From assembly GCA_964425605.1 (NCBI GenBank), contig CAYRNR010000022.1, forward strand, positions 9,368 to 73,367: a stretch of 64,000 nucleotides of DNA, read 5' to 3'. Shown one piece after another: positions 25,934 to 35,195 of this stretch. The stretch is from CAYRNR01 sp964425605 (GTDB taxonomy: Bacteria; Myxococcota_A; UBA796; UBA9615; CAYRNR01). A program made the position numbers and the translations under genes. Position 1 is the first letter of the stretch, and each line of letters starts with the position of its first letter. The notes beneath the pieces were generated by a model, which made no database searches, was not told where the DNA came from, and saw only the letters and a list, made by a program, of their open reading frames with translations.

Positions 25934-28900
25934 ATGAAGCCGTGCACCCCCGGACTGGTCCTCGCGCTGGTCGCCGCTCTCGCCGTTCCCGCCCTCGCCC
26001 ACGCCGAGCGCCAACAGACGCGCACCTCGGACTGGCGCGGCCGCGACGTGATCCACTGCCAGCAACGCCACCACGGCGTGCCCGTGATCGGCGCTGGCGC
26101 GGTGAGCCTCGCCGACGGGACCCCCGTGGCCACCACCGAGCGCGACACCCTGACCGTGGACGTGACCCCTTCGATCTCCGCCGAGGACGCCCTCGCCTTG
26201 GCCCGCGCCGCCGTGGATCACGCCGACGGCGGCTCGGCCACCCTTTCGGTGCTCCCCACCGGCAGCGGCGGACGCCTGGTCTACCGCGCGGAGCTCACGT
26301 CGTGGCTGCCGGCGCGCTGGTGGATGGTGACCGTGGACGCGCTGACCGGCGACGTGGTGCGCGTGGACGACCTCGTCCGCCGCGCCGAGGGCTGGGTCTA
26401 CGAGCACAACCCCGTGCTGTCCGACCTGTCCACCGTCGAGCTGCAGGACATGCACAGCGTGGCCGGGGGCGGGACCATGTACGGCGACCACGCCATGGTC
26501 TGCTCCATCGTGTTCTCCGGCAACGACATCGATTGTGTGTTCACCGCCACCTCCACCGGCAGCGGCGACTTCTTCCACGAGCCCGACGATCCCTCCGTGG
26601 ACGATCCCTTCGTCGAGGTCATGGTCTACCACCACCTCACCGAGCTCACCCACCACTTCATGGACGCCCACGGCCACGAGTTCCCCGATACGGCCACGGC
26701 CTACGTCAACTACCGCGAGTCCGCCAACGGCACCTACGAGAACGCCGGCTACGCCAACATCGACGGCTTCCACCTCTTCCTCTTCGGCCAGGGCGAGGTC
26801 ATGGACTACGGCTACGACGGCGACGTCATCGCCCACGAGTTCGGCCACGCCGTGGTCCACGGCCGCACCGATCTGGTCCACGGCTACCTCGCCACCTACG
26901 ACGACTTCGGCGGCAACATCGCCCCGGGCGCCCTCGACGAGGGCATGGCCGACTACTTCTCGTGCAGCTACCACGACGGCGCGCCCATGGGCGAGTACGT
27001 CTCCGGCGGCGACGCCATGCGGGACCTGACCAACGACCACACCTGCCCCGAGGACGTGGTCGGCGAGTCCCACGGCGACGGCCAGATCCCCGGCGCCGCC
27101 ATGTGGGACATCCGCGAGCAGCTCGGCGCCGAGATCGCCGACGCCCTCGCCTACGAGGCCCTGGGCCTCATCTCCCCCTCCCCTTCCCTGCGCGAGTTCG
27201 CCGACGCCCTGTCCCTCACCGCCACGGACATGGTCGACGCCGGCGAGCTGACCCAGGCCGACCTCGACACCATCGAGTCCATCCTCACCGACCGCGGCCT
27301 GTACGCCTGCGGCCGCTCCATCCCCCTGATCGACGGCGAACCCGTCACCCTCACCCTGGGCCACCTCGAGGGCTACGGCATGGAGACCCTCAACCCCTCC
27401 ACCTGCAACAGCTTCCGCGACGACGGCGTCCGCTTCGACTCGCGCTTCCAGTGGGAGCTTCAGCTCCCCTCTGCCGACGACGGCGAGGTCGAGTCCATCG
27501 AGATCGAGCTCGATCTCCAGCGCCTCGACGGCCAGGACGTCGACAGCGACGACCTCCAGTACGAGGTCTACGGCCGCATCGACTCCCTCGTCACCTTCGA
27601 CATCACCGACATCGACAGCCCCACCCTCACCATCCCCCTTCCCATCCCCACCGCCCGCTCCTTCGACGGCCACTGGGACAACAACCCCGGCGCCATCCGC
27701 ATCACCCGCAGCCACCTCGACGGCATGTCCCTGGCCCCCGGCACCACGCTGTACTTCACCGCCGTGCACATGAACTGCCCGGCCACTGCGTTGACGCTGA
27801 CGCCGACCGTGACCGTGGACCAGGAGTTCGTGGGGGACGACGACGATGACGACGATGGCGGGGGGTGTGAGTGTCGGGCGGCTGGAGGCAGTGCTGGCTC
27901 GCGGGCGTTCCTGATCGCAAGCCTGCTGGGCGCCCTCGCCCTCGTGCGGCGCCGCCACGGCGTACTCGTCTCCGTTGTCCTGGCCTTGTTCCTGGTCTGG
28001 ATGTCCCTTCCCGACCCGGTGGGGGCGTGGACCCTGGATACCCCTCTGTCACAGGCGAGCGCGTCGTTCCAGGGCGAGGCCGAGGGCCACTGGCTCGGCT
28101 CGCGCGTTTCCGACGCCGGAGACGTGAACGGGGATGGGTACGACGACTTCCTGATGGGCGCGTACAAGAACGGGGAGGGCGGGGAGTGCTCGGGCCAGGC
28201 CTACCTGGTGCTGGGCCGGGCCACGGGTTGGGCCCCGGACGCCAGTGCCCTGGACTCGGACGCATCCTTCGTCGGCACCACCAGCTGGGATTACGTGGGA
28301 GCGGGCCTGGCCGGTGCCGGAGACGTCAACGGCGATGGGTACGACGACTTCCTGATCGCCGCGCCTTTCGACGATGAAGGGGGCGGGAGTCCTGCCGATT
28401 GTTGCGACGGCGCCGGGCAGACCTACCTGTTCCTGGGCCAGGTCGCTGGATGGGCCGTGGACACACCGGTCACCTCGGCAGACGCCTCGTTCATCGGCGA
28501 GGCCGCCAACGACCACGCGGGCACCGTGGCCGGCGGCGGTGACGTGAATGGAGATGGGTATGACGACTTCCTCATCGGAGCCAGCTTCAATGGCGAGGTG
28601 CACGAGATCGCGGGCCAGGTCTACCTCGTGCTCGGACGGGCCTCGGGCTGGGAGACGGGCGTGTCGCTGGCCGACGCCGACGCTTCGTTCCGCGGATCTG
28701 ACGAAGGCGCACAGGCTGCGACAGCGGCCATCGACGGGGACGTCACCTGCGACGGGTACGACGATCTGCTCATCCACTCGTACAGCGACGAATACGGCCC
28801 GACGCGGGGCATGGTGTCGATCTTCCAGGGTGGGCCCTCGCTGTGGACCAACGACATGCCTCTGAGCGACGCGCCCGGGACACTGTGGGGTGACCTCGGC

Positions 28901-29674
28901 TACGTGGCTCAGGGGCTGACCACGCTCGTCGCCGGCGGGGACGTGGACGGCGATGGCTGTGACGAGATCCTCGTCGGCTCTCCCTACGATCCGATCAACG
29001 GCCCCAACTCCGGGAGAGCTGACCTCGTGCCCGGGACCAGCGCCGGCTGGGCCACGGTCCGCTCCCTGTCCGACGACACACTCGTCCTCGAGGGGGAAGC
29101 AACCCTCGACGAGTTCGGGTACAGCGTCGACTTCGCCGGAGACGTCGACGGCGACGGTCTGGCTGATCTGGTGGTGGGCGCCCGCAAGAACAACGAGGCT
29201 GGCGAGGCCGCGGGCCAGGTCTACCTGCTGCTGGGCGCGATCGATGGCCAGACCAGCCAACCCACGGCCGTCCTCGCCGCATCGTTCCTTGGCGAGCAAT
29301 CCGGAGACTGGGCTGGCGACAGCGTGTCCAGTGCGGGTGATGTCAACGGGGACGGTCTGGACGACCTGTTGATCGGGGCGTACAGGAACGGCGAGGCCGG
29401 CAGCGAGGCGGGCCAAGTCTACCTGCTCCTGTCCGATTATCCCTCGCCGGGAGACGACGACGATTCGAGTCAGGACGACGACGACAGCAGCTCAGCCGCC
29501 GATGACGACGACACGGGACCGGGTGACGACGACGATGATTGGGGCGGGCCGCCGGGAGACGACGATGACGACGGTGGAGGGTGTGAATGCAACGGGGCTG
29601 TTACGAACCACGTCCTCCCCACGTTGCTGCTGTTGATCGCCTCTGTGGGACTGATTCGACGGAGAGCCGGGTAG
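25934..29674 (+). CDS. Secreted zinc metalloprotease fused in frame to a FG-GAP repeat protein, with two Cys-x-Cys sorting tags
   Basis: 1,246 residues. Signal peptide (LVLALVAALAVPALAHA), a PepSY/FTP-like propeptide (ARWWMVTVDALTGDVVRVDDL), and a gluzincin catalytic domain with HEFGH (His301, Glu302, His305) and probable third ligand Glu336 (LDEGMADYFS). Then an Asp-rich stalk and a first tag: CEC at 645-647, hydrophobic helix, VRRRHG. Without a stop this runs into a second signal-peptide-like stretch (VVLALFLVWMSLPDPVGAW, from about residue 680) and about seven FG-GAP repeats (GDVNGDGYDDFLMGAYKNGEG type), a second Asp-rich stalk, a second tag (GGGCECNGAV) and RRRAG. FG-GAP repeats form Ca-binding propellers. 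Cleavage at the first tag would separate the halves. An internal TTG near 27986 has no visible ribosome binding site. Confidence 0.85.
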   Translation: MKPCTPGLVLALVAALAVPALAHAERQQTRTSDWRGRDVIHCQQRHHGVPVIGAGAVSLADGTPVATTERDTLTVDVTPSISAEDALALARAAVDHADGGSATLSVLPTGSGGRLVYRAELTSWLPARWWMVTVDALTGDVVRVDDLVRRAEGWVYEHNPVLSDLSTVELQDMHSVAGGGTMYGDHAMVCSIVFSGNDIDCVFTATSTGSGDFFHEPDDPSVDDPFVEVMVYHHLTELTHHFMDAHGHEFPDTATAYVNYRESANGTYENAGYANIDGFHLFLFGQGEVMDYGYDGDVIAHEFGHAVVHGRTDLVHGYLATYDDFGGNIAPGALDEGMADYFSCSYHDGAPMGEYVSGGDAMRDLTNDHTCPEDVVGESHGDGQIPGAAMWDIREQLGAEIADALAYEALGLISPSPSLREFADALSLTATDMVDAGELTQADLDTIESILTDRGLYACGRSIPLIDGEPVTLTLGHLEGYGMETLNPSTCNSFRDDGVRFDSRFQWELQLPSADDGEVESIEIELDLQRLDGQDVDSDDLQYEVYGRIDSLVTFDITDIDSPTLTIPLPIPTARSFDGHWDNNPGAIRITRSHLDGMSLAPGTTLYFTAVHMNCPATALTLTPTVTVDQEFVGDDDDDDDGGGCECRAAGGSAGSRAFLIASLLGALALVRRRHGVLVSVVLALFLVWMSLPDPVGAWTLDTPLSQASASFQGEAEGHWLGSRVSDAGDVNGDGYDDFLMGAYKNGEGGECSGQAYLVLGRATGWAPDASALDSDASFVGTTSWDYVGAGLAGAGDVNGDGYDDFLIAAPFDDEGGGSPADCCDGAGQTYLFLGQVAGWAVDTPVTSADASFIGEAANDHAGTVAGGGDVNGDGYDDFLIGASFNGEVHEIAGQVYLVLGRASGWETGVSLADADASFRGSDEGAQAATAAIDGDVTCDGYDDLLIHSYSDEYGPTRGMVSIFQGGPSLWTNDMPLSDAPGTLWGDLGYVAQGLTTLVAGGDVDGDGCDEILVGSPYDPINGPNSGRADLVPGTSAGWATVRSLSDDTLVLEGEATLDEFGYSVDFAGDVDGDGLADLVVGARKNNEAGEAAGQVYLLLGAIDGQTSQPTAVLAASFLGEQSGDWAGDSVSSAGDVNGDGLDDLLIGAYRNGEAGSEAGQVYLLLSDYPSPGDDDDSSQDDDDSSSAADDDDTGPGDDDDDWGGPPGDDDDDGGGCECNGAVTNHVLPTLLLLIASVGLIRRRAG

Positions 29675-29767
29675 CCCCTCCCTTCACTTTCCACTTCCCC
29701 TTCCACTTCCCCTTCCACTTCCCCTTCCACTTCCCCTTCCACTTCCCCTTCCACCTCCACTTCCACC
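29675..29767 (+). terminator. 93-nt G-free C-rich tract with 12-bp tandem repeat (possible Rho-loading site)
   Basis: From the stop codon of the fusion gene to 29767 the plus strand has no G at all, in a GC-rich genome. It contains five exact tandem copies of TTCCACTTCCCC (29689-29748) and a degenerate sixth. An unstructured, C-rich, G-free transcript immediately after a stop codon is what Rho binds, so this could be a Rho-dependent terminator; it could also be a simple expanded microsatellite. The rest of 29768-29925 holds only a candidate TATGCT box near 29801 and the leader of the next gene. Confidence 0.45.
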
Positions 29768-29925
29768 GCGGCTTTTTCCCCTTGCTCCCTCCAGTTTTTT
29801 TCTATGCTGGGACAACAGCATCGAGGGGGGATCCTCAGCAGCTCTCGATGACCACGACAACGACCGCCGGAGTGCGCCTCCCCGCAGTGGGGATCCGCCC
29901 ACTCCGCGCACAGGGGGAGTACCCA

Positions 29926-30303
29926 ATGACCGCAAAGACAATCCTCGGCCCGACCCGCATCGAAACCACCGGCGCTGCCTGGAACATCGAGCTCGATCCC
30001 ATCGGCGGGTTCGGCTAGGTCAAGGACGTGGTGTTCAACCTCAAGGTCCACAAGGTCAGCACCCTGGCCACCACTACGGTGACCGTCAACGTCAAGCACA
30101 GCCCGGACGGAGGGAGACTGGCGCAACACTACGCCACTGTCATCAACCAGACGGTCACCGTCGAACCCGTGATCTTCATCGCGGACACGGACTCGGCCAC
30201 CAACGGGGCGCTGAGCGAGTACCTGCACATCGACATCGGCGTGGGTGGCGGGGCTGGCGAGTGGGCCGTGCTGGAGTTGGCCATCGTTCCTAAGCCCATC
30301 TGA
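29926..30303 (+). pseudogene. Small beta-rich protein gene interrupted by an in-frame TAG
   Basis: ATG at 29926 has a strong GGGGGAG site 6 bp upstream. Thirty codons (MTAKTILGPTRIETTGAAWN... GGFG) run into TAG at 30016-30018, after which the same frame stays open to TGA at 30301-30303 and reads like one continuous protein (VKDVVFNLKVHKVSTL; TVTVNVKHSPDGGRLAQHY; YLHIDIGVGGGAGEW), 125 sense codons in all. Options: a nonsense mutation, reinitiation at GTG 30031 (AAGGA just upstream), amber readthrough, or a sequencing error. I do not recognise the family; the beta-strand periodicity suggests a jelly-roll-like fold. It lies in an accessory region ahead of the glycosidase. Confidence 0.55.
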
Positions 30304-30435
30304 CGTGATCGTGCTGTTTTCCCCCGGCCGGGTCCGGGTGCTCCTCGCGTCGCGACGACCACGGAGCTACCGAGGCCATGATGAACCCGTGCGTCCCGTT
30401 CTGGACGCGAACGACCTTCACTCCGGGAGGGCGTG

Positions 30436-32679
30436 ATGGTATTCGTCGATGAGGAACTCCGAGACGTCGAGTTCCACAGACCCGACTTCATCGTGCACGT
30501 GGATTTCGGGGAGGTCGTGGGCACCGTTCAGCCATTGTGCGGCGTGAACAAGGGCGTCCGCGCCGCTCCGGGTTCATGCGACATCGCTGCGGCGACGCAG
30601 GCAGACTACTCGTCGCTGTACACGGCGCTGGGTGTGAAGTCTGTGCGGCCGCACGAGGGTGGGTACAACATCTCGCAGCTGCTGGTGCCCCCCCTCTCGG
30701 AAGAGGTGCCCAGGTCCATCAAGACGGTCGGGGGAGTGGGAGTACGAGACAGGCTAGAACCGGTTCGCCCCTTCGACCCAGTCCTCGACGAGAATTTCGA
30801 CGAGACGCAGCTACTACCACCGTTTGGATTCAACATCGGGGACGTAACAGACGACTCCTGCGGGGGACGGAATCTGGCAACACAAGACGACGCCGATCTC
30901 GAACCGTTGTACGAAAACACTCTGTACTTCTACTGGTACCCGACCCTGCTCAATCCGCTGCTCTTTCAGCTGCACGCCGAACAGTACCTGGACCTGTTCA
31001 GTCTCGGAACGGAGCCTGGGTACCGGGGGCTCGCCGACGCCGGGCTCGAGATCTACTTCCGGCTCGGCGAGGGTTCGAAGGGCCCAGGGTACATCGGTGA
31101 TCCGGATCCGGCCGAGACCGAGTCGGCCGACGCGCGGCGCTGCTATGCACAGCTCGCGGCCCGGATCGTCCGCGATCTCGCCGGGGGCTGCAGTCCAGCG
31201 ACGGTCCCCGGCTTCATCGACCTGTGGAACGAGGCATTTACCGGCCCGTTCCACGCCAAAGACCTCGACGCACAGACCGATCTTCCCCTCTGGGCAGCCG
31301 ACTATGCCTCGTTCTTCGACGAGGTCCACGATGCGCTCGTCTCCCCGGAGTTCCCGTTCGCCCCCTTCGGTGCCAAGGTCCTGCCACCGGCGAATCCGGG
31401 TTCGTCCGTTGACCTTTCGGGGGTCCGCTTCGGAGGTTTCTCCTTCCTCGGCGGCGACATGCGTAGATTCGCCGACCGCATGCAGGGGCATCCCAACCTG
31501 AACTCCCGCGTATACGAACTCCTGTCCGCGCTCGACGATCCGTCCAGGCTCTCCTTCCTCTCATTCCACCTGTACGGCGCCGATGACGACGTCATGGAAG
31601 ACGGCCCATTCGAAATCTTCGACGACCTGTCGAACATCCTCACGGCCCTGGACGACTTCCGCGCGCAGCAAGACGCCTCCTATGACGGACTGAGCTACGT
31701 CCACCTCTCGGAGTGGGGCTATCGACTGCCCAAGGACGACGACGAAGAGTGCGCGAGCGTGTTCGGCGGCTCCTTTGTCGCGTCCATGCTCACGTGGATG
31801 CAATACGCCCAGACCGTGCACGACCTGACCGTCGAGCGAGCCCACCTCTGGGGAGGCAGCGGCCGCAAGACCGGCATCGTCTCGTTCGGCCACCTGACCC
31901 GCTCCGACCCACCAAGCTTGGTGGAGCAATACCTGTTCTTCATCCGCGCGTCCGCGATCGCGATGCTGTTCCACAGTTCCGTGGAAGGCTGGGAGCTGTG
32001 CATGCCCAGGGTCATCCAGGGGGGGAGCATACTGGTCCACCTCGGATCGGGCCTCGGGGTATTCGACGCGGCAGCGCAAAGGCTGGACATCACGGCCCTC
32101 GCCGCCCGGTCCGATGTCGTGATGGGAGCCTCGGCGTACGCGGTGATCCTCAGCAATCTCACCGAGGGCAGCAAACGGGTCCGGCTCGAGCTGTCCGGAC
32201 TGGCTCCGAACACACGGCATTCACTGGTGATCTCGAGGACGAACGAGACGGTCCTCGGGCAGAGAGAGACTTACGACATTGTTGATGGCAAGACCGATAA
32301 CAACTACATCGGGCATTCGGTTCCAGCGGACACGACCATACCCTTGGACGGAATCGAGTACTACGCCCTGAGTGCTGATGCCGTATCTGCAGCCCTGGCC
32401 GATGTGGTGGTCGAGGACCATGGTGAGGTGGTCTCGGACGGGCTCGGAAACGCGGTCCTCGACGTGGAGTTCCCTGCCGACCACGGGGTGATGAAGGTAC
32501 ATTTGGTGGAGAGCGGCTTCGAAAAAGAAGTGTCACGCGAGACAGAGGACAACACAGGAAGGCAAACAGGATCGGGCGAGCCCTCGAAAGACAGCTGGAC
32601 GGCCTCGGATTCGGCCATGGACGACTCCTGGAATGTCGTGACCGATGACTCCACCAACGACGCCAAGGATGAGAAATGA
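30436..32679 (+). CDS. GH39-like glycoside hydrolase
   Basis: 747 residues; ATG 30436 preferred over GTG 30433 because GGGAGG is 5 bp upstream. The layout fits a clan GH-A TIM barrel of the GH39/beta-xylosidase type: GVNKG near residue 37, SVRPHEGGY, the acid/base in FIDLWNEAFTGPF (Glu266) and the nucleophile in LSYVHLSEWGYRL (Glu426), 160 residues apart; then a beta-sandwich domain. No signal peptide is seen, so it may be cytoplasmic or use another route. The hydrophilic C-terminal end (RQTGSGEPSKDSWTASDSAM) is disordered-looking. Base composition is less GC-rich than its surroundings, suggesting acquisition. Its stop overlaps the next start (ATGA). Confidence 0.65.
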   Translation: MVFVDEELRDVEFHRPDFIVHVDFGEVVGTVQPLCGVNKGVRAAPGSCDIAAATQADYSSLYTALGVKSVRPHEGGYNISQLLVPPLSEEVPRSIKTVGGVGVRDRLEPVRPFDPVLDENFDETQLLPPFGFNIGDVTDDSCGGRNLATQDDADLEPLYENTLYFYWYPTLLNPLLFQLHAEQYLDLFSLGTEPGYRGLADAGLEIYFRLGEGSKGPGYIGDPDPAETESADARRCYAQLAARIVRDLAGGCSPATVPGFIDLWNEAFTGPFHAKDLDAQTDLPLWAADYASFFDEVHDALVSPEFPFAPFGAKVLPPANPGSSVDLSGVRFGGFSFLGGDMRRFADRMQGHPNLNSRVYELLSALDDPSRLSFLSFHLYGADDDVMEDGPFEIFDDLSNILTALDDFRAQQDASYDGLSYVHLSEWGYRLPKDDDEECASVFGGSFVASMLTWMQYAQTVHDLTVERAHLWGGSGRKTGIVSFGHLTRSDPPSLVEQYLFFIRASAIAMLFHSSVEGWELCMPRVIQGGSILVHLGSGLGVFDAAAQRLDITALAARSDVVMGASAYAVILSNLTEGSKRVRLELSGLAPNTRHSLVISRTNETVLGQRETYDIVDGKTDNNYIGHSVPADTTIPLDGIEYYALSADAVSAALADVVVEDHGEVVSDGLGNAVLDVEFPADHGVMKVHLVESGFEKEVSRETEDNTGRQTGSGEPSKDSWTASDSAMDDSWNVVTDDSTNDAKDEK

Positions 32680-34820
32680 GCCAGCGCAGCTCGATGACTA
32701 CCAGCCACATCCTGACTTCCACAGCAACGGTTGGGATCCTGCTCGGTCTCCTGCCTGACCTCCCAGCGTCAGCGGCCGGCCACGTCCTCCTCCAGCCGGA
32801 CGCCTCGTTCCACGGGGAGCAAGACTTGGACATGGTTTCTGAAACGAGCTACGTGGGCGACGTCAACGGAGATGGGCTGGGGGACTTCGTCGTTTCATCC
32901 CCCCATCATTCTCTGGTCGACTACCGCGCGGGCAAGGTCTACCTGTGGTTCGGTTCCGAGGCTGCATGGGCCATGGATACCAGCCTTGCGCTTGCTGATG
33001 CCTCATTCCTGGGGGAGTCCACATCCGACATCGCTGGCCAATCCATCGACCTCGCGGGCGATTTCGACGGGGATGGACTCGACGATGTGGTGGTAGGGGC
33101 TCCACAAAACAGTGAAGGCGGGTACCACGCTGGGAAGGTGTACATCATCTACGGAGCGTCCGGAGCGTGGACGAACGGGGTTTCCTTCGCCGAGATGGAG
33201 ACCTCCTTCGTCGGCGAGGAAACCACTGACTCGGCCGGGTACAGTGCTATCGGAGTCGGTGACGTCAACGGCGACGGCATCGATGACATCGTGATCGGTT
33301 CCCTCACGAATAACGAGGGAGGTTCTGGGGCTGGCCAGGCGTATTTAGTCCTCGGGGACTCGCTACGCCCACCGGCTGGAGAGTCCCTTGGCAACTCCGA
33401 CGCTTCATGGCTTGGTGAAGCTGGAGATTGCCTCGGCCACCCCATCAGTGGGGGTGGAGATCTCGACGGCGATGGGCTCGACGACTTCGTGCTGAGCGCG
33501 CAGTACTACAATCAGAACCAGGGGCGCATCCGGTTGGTTCTCGGCAGGACAGCGGGTTGGCAGATGGACGTCCCCCATCACGAGGCAGATGCGTACTTCC
33601 ACGGCGAACATACGGACGACAAGTTCGGCATCAGCACTTCGATCATCGGAGATGCCAACGGCGACGGGATCGACGATCTGCTCGTCGGTGCGTACCAAAA
33701 CAATGGAGGTGGGAGCCAGCGCGGTCGTGTCTACCTACTCTTCGGCCGGAACTATGGTTGGCCTGCAAACGGACCTATCGCCACGGAGGCAGACGCCATC
33801 TTTCAGGGCGAGGAAAACTACGACGGCGCAGGGGCATCCGTGGGTGCAGCCGGGGACGTCAACAACGATTCCCTCGCGGACTTCCTGATCAAGACGAGTT
33901 CCAATGAAGGCGGGGAAGGGGCTGGGCAGGTGTACCTCCTGCTCGGCAGGACCCGTGGCTGGGAGGCGGAGGTATCGCTGGACTTCGCGGACGCGTCGCT
34001 CATCGGGGAGGCTAGGTTCGATGCCATGGGAGTCGTGCATCGAAATGGTGACCTGAACGGCGACGGATACTCCGACTTTCTCGCCGGCGCCATAGGAAAT
34101 GACGAACACGGAACGAGTACCGGCCAGATCTACCTCGTCCTCGGCTCCGAGTGCTGGGACATCGACTGGGACGGCCACGACTCCTGCTCAGGTGACTGCG
34201 ACGACCACTGGGATCTGACCTACCCCGGCGCCCCCGAGCAGTGCGACGGCGAGGACAACGACTGCGACGGCACCGTGGACGAGGGGACCGACGAGGACGA
34301 CGACGGAGATGGTTTCACCGAGTGCGACGGGGATTGCGACGACTTCGACGCCTCGAGGAATCCCAACGGCGTCGAGATCTGCAACGGCCTCGACGACGAC
34401 TGCGACGGTGAGATCATGACCGACGAAGTCGACGAGGATCTCGACGGCGTCATGGAATGCGAAGGCGACTGCGACGACGAGGACGACTCCATCTTCCCCG
34501 GCGCCGAGGAGGTTTGCGGCGACGGCGAAGACAATGACTGCGACGGTGAGACCGACGAGGGCTGCGGCGACGACGACGATGACGACGACGACGACTCGGC
34601 CACGGGCGACGACGACTCGGCCGCAGGTGACGACGACGATGACGATGACGACGACTCGGTGGCGGGCGACGACGACTCGGAGCCGGATGACGACGACGAT
34701 GACGACGGGGATGGGTGTGAGTGTCGAGCGGCGGGGCGGGAATCCGCGACGGGGCTCATCGCCGCGGTGGCGTTGGCCACCCTCGCTTTTCTGCGGCGCA
34801 GCCGCGGCGTTCGCCTGTAG
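32676..34820 (+). CDS. FG-GAP/MopE surface protein with Cys-Glu-Cys tag
   Basis: 714 residues. Signal peptide (hydrophobic TVGILLGLLPDLPASAA), about seven FG-GAP repeats (GDVNGDGLGDFVVSSP; GDFDGDGLDDVVVGAPQN), each with a DxDGDG Ca-binding loop, then three or four MopE-like repeats (CSGDCDDHWDLTYPGAPEQCDG, DNDCDGTVDEG), an Asp-rich stalk, and the tag DGCECRAAG, helix, RRSRGVRL. Translationally coupled to the glycosidase (ATG overlaps its TGA), so the two probably act on the same material, for example a surface polysaccharide. It is expected to be exported and anchored at the surface by tag processing. Confidence 0.82.
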   Translation: MSQRSSMTTSHILTSTATVGILLGLLPDLPASAAGHVLLQPDASFHGEQDLDMVSETSYVGDVNGDGLGDFVVSSPHHSLVDYRAGKVYLWFGSEAAWAMDTSLALADASFLGESTSDIAGQSIDLAGDFDGDGLDDVVVGAPQNSEGGYHAGKVYIIYGASGAWTNGVSFAEMETSFVGEETTDSAGYSAIGVGDVNGDGIDDIVIGSLTNNEGGSGAGQAYLVLGDSLRPPAGESLGNSDASWLGEAGDCLGHPISGGGDLDGDGLDDFVLSAQYYNQNQGRIRLVLGRTAGWQMDVPHHEADAYFHGEHTDDKFGISTSIIGDANGDGIDDLLVGAYQNNGGGSQRGRVYLLFGRNYGWPANGPIATEADAIFQGEENYDGAGASVGAAGDVNNDSLADFLIKTSSNEGGEGAGQVYLLLGRTRGWEAEVSLDFADASLIGEARFDAMGVVHRNGDLNGDGYSDFLAGAIGNDEHGTSTGQIYLVLGSECWDIDWDGHDSCSGDCDDHWDLTYPGAPEQCDGEDNDCDGTVDEGTDEDDDGDGFTECDGDCDDFDASRNPNGVEICNGLDDDCDGEIMTDEVDEDLDGVMECEGDCDDEDDSIFPGAEEVCGDGEDNDCDGETDEGCGDDDDDDDDDSATGDDDSAAGDDDDDDDDDSVAGDDDSEPDDDDDDDGDGCECRAAGRESATGLIAAVALATLAFLRRSRGVRL

Positions 34821-34879
34821 CGCTGCAGGCTCCTGGATAGCGGACGCAGATTGACCTAGGCCGATCGGGGGGTATCCCG

Positions 34880-35140
34880 ATGAGCCCATGCGCCGCTCAC
34901 GTCTTCGCGTTCCTGACCTGCATCCTGGCCACGGTGTCGCTCTCCCATCCTGCTCTGGCCTGGACCCTCGACACGCCCCTTTCGCAGGCGAGCGCCTCGA
35001 TCCACGGAGAATCTGAAGGCGACTGGCTGGGCACGCGGGTGGCAGGTGCCGGCGACGTGAACGGGGACGGCTACGACGACTTCCTGATGGGGGCCTACAA
35101 GAACAGCGAGGGAGGGGAGCGCGCTGATGGAGAACCTTGA
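34880..35140 (+). pseudogene. Truncated FG-GAP protein gene (5' remnant)
   Basis: 86 codons: a good signal peptide (FAFLTCILATVSLSHPALA), then WTLDTPLSQASASIHGE and the first FG-GAP repeat (GDVNGDGYDDFLMGAYKNSEGGE). It matches the second half of the fusion protein (start of its FG-GAP part, about 28028-28190) at roughly four of five bases. Identity stops abruptly after GGE; nine unrelated residues follow to a stop. The remaining repeats and tag are missing and are replaced by a palindromic tandem array. A start with GGGGGG upstream is intact, so a short secreted peptide could still be made. Confidence 0.75.
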
Positions 35141-35195
35141 TGGGCGTGATTCGGGTGGAACCTTGATGGGAGAGCCTTGTACCTAAAGGTACGGG

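Noticed and set aside
28260..28380. A start for a separate FG-GAP gene inside the fusion
   Set aside because: No start codon with a ribosome binding site near the second signal-like stretch; the nearest options (TTG about 27986, ATG about 27999) lack one and would shorten the signal.
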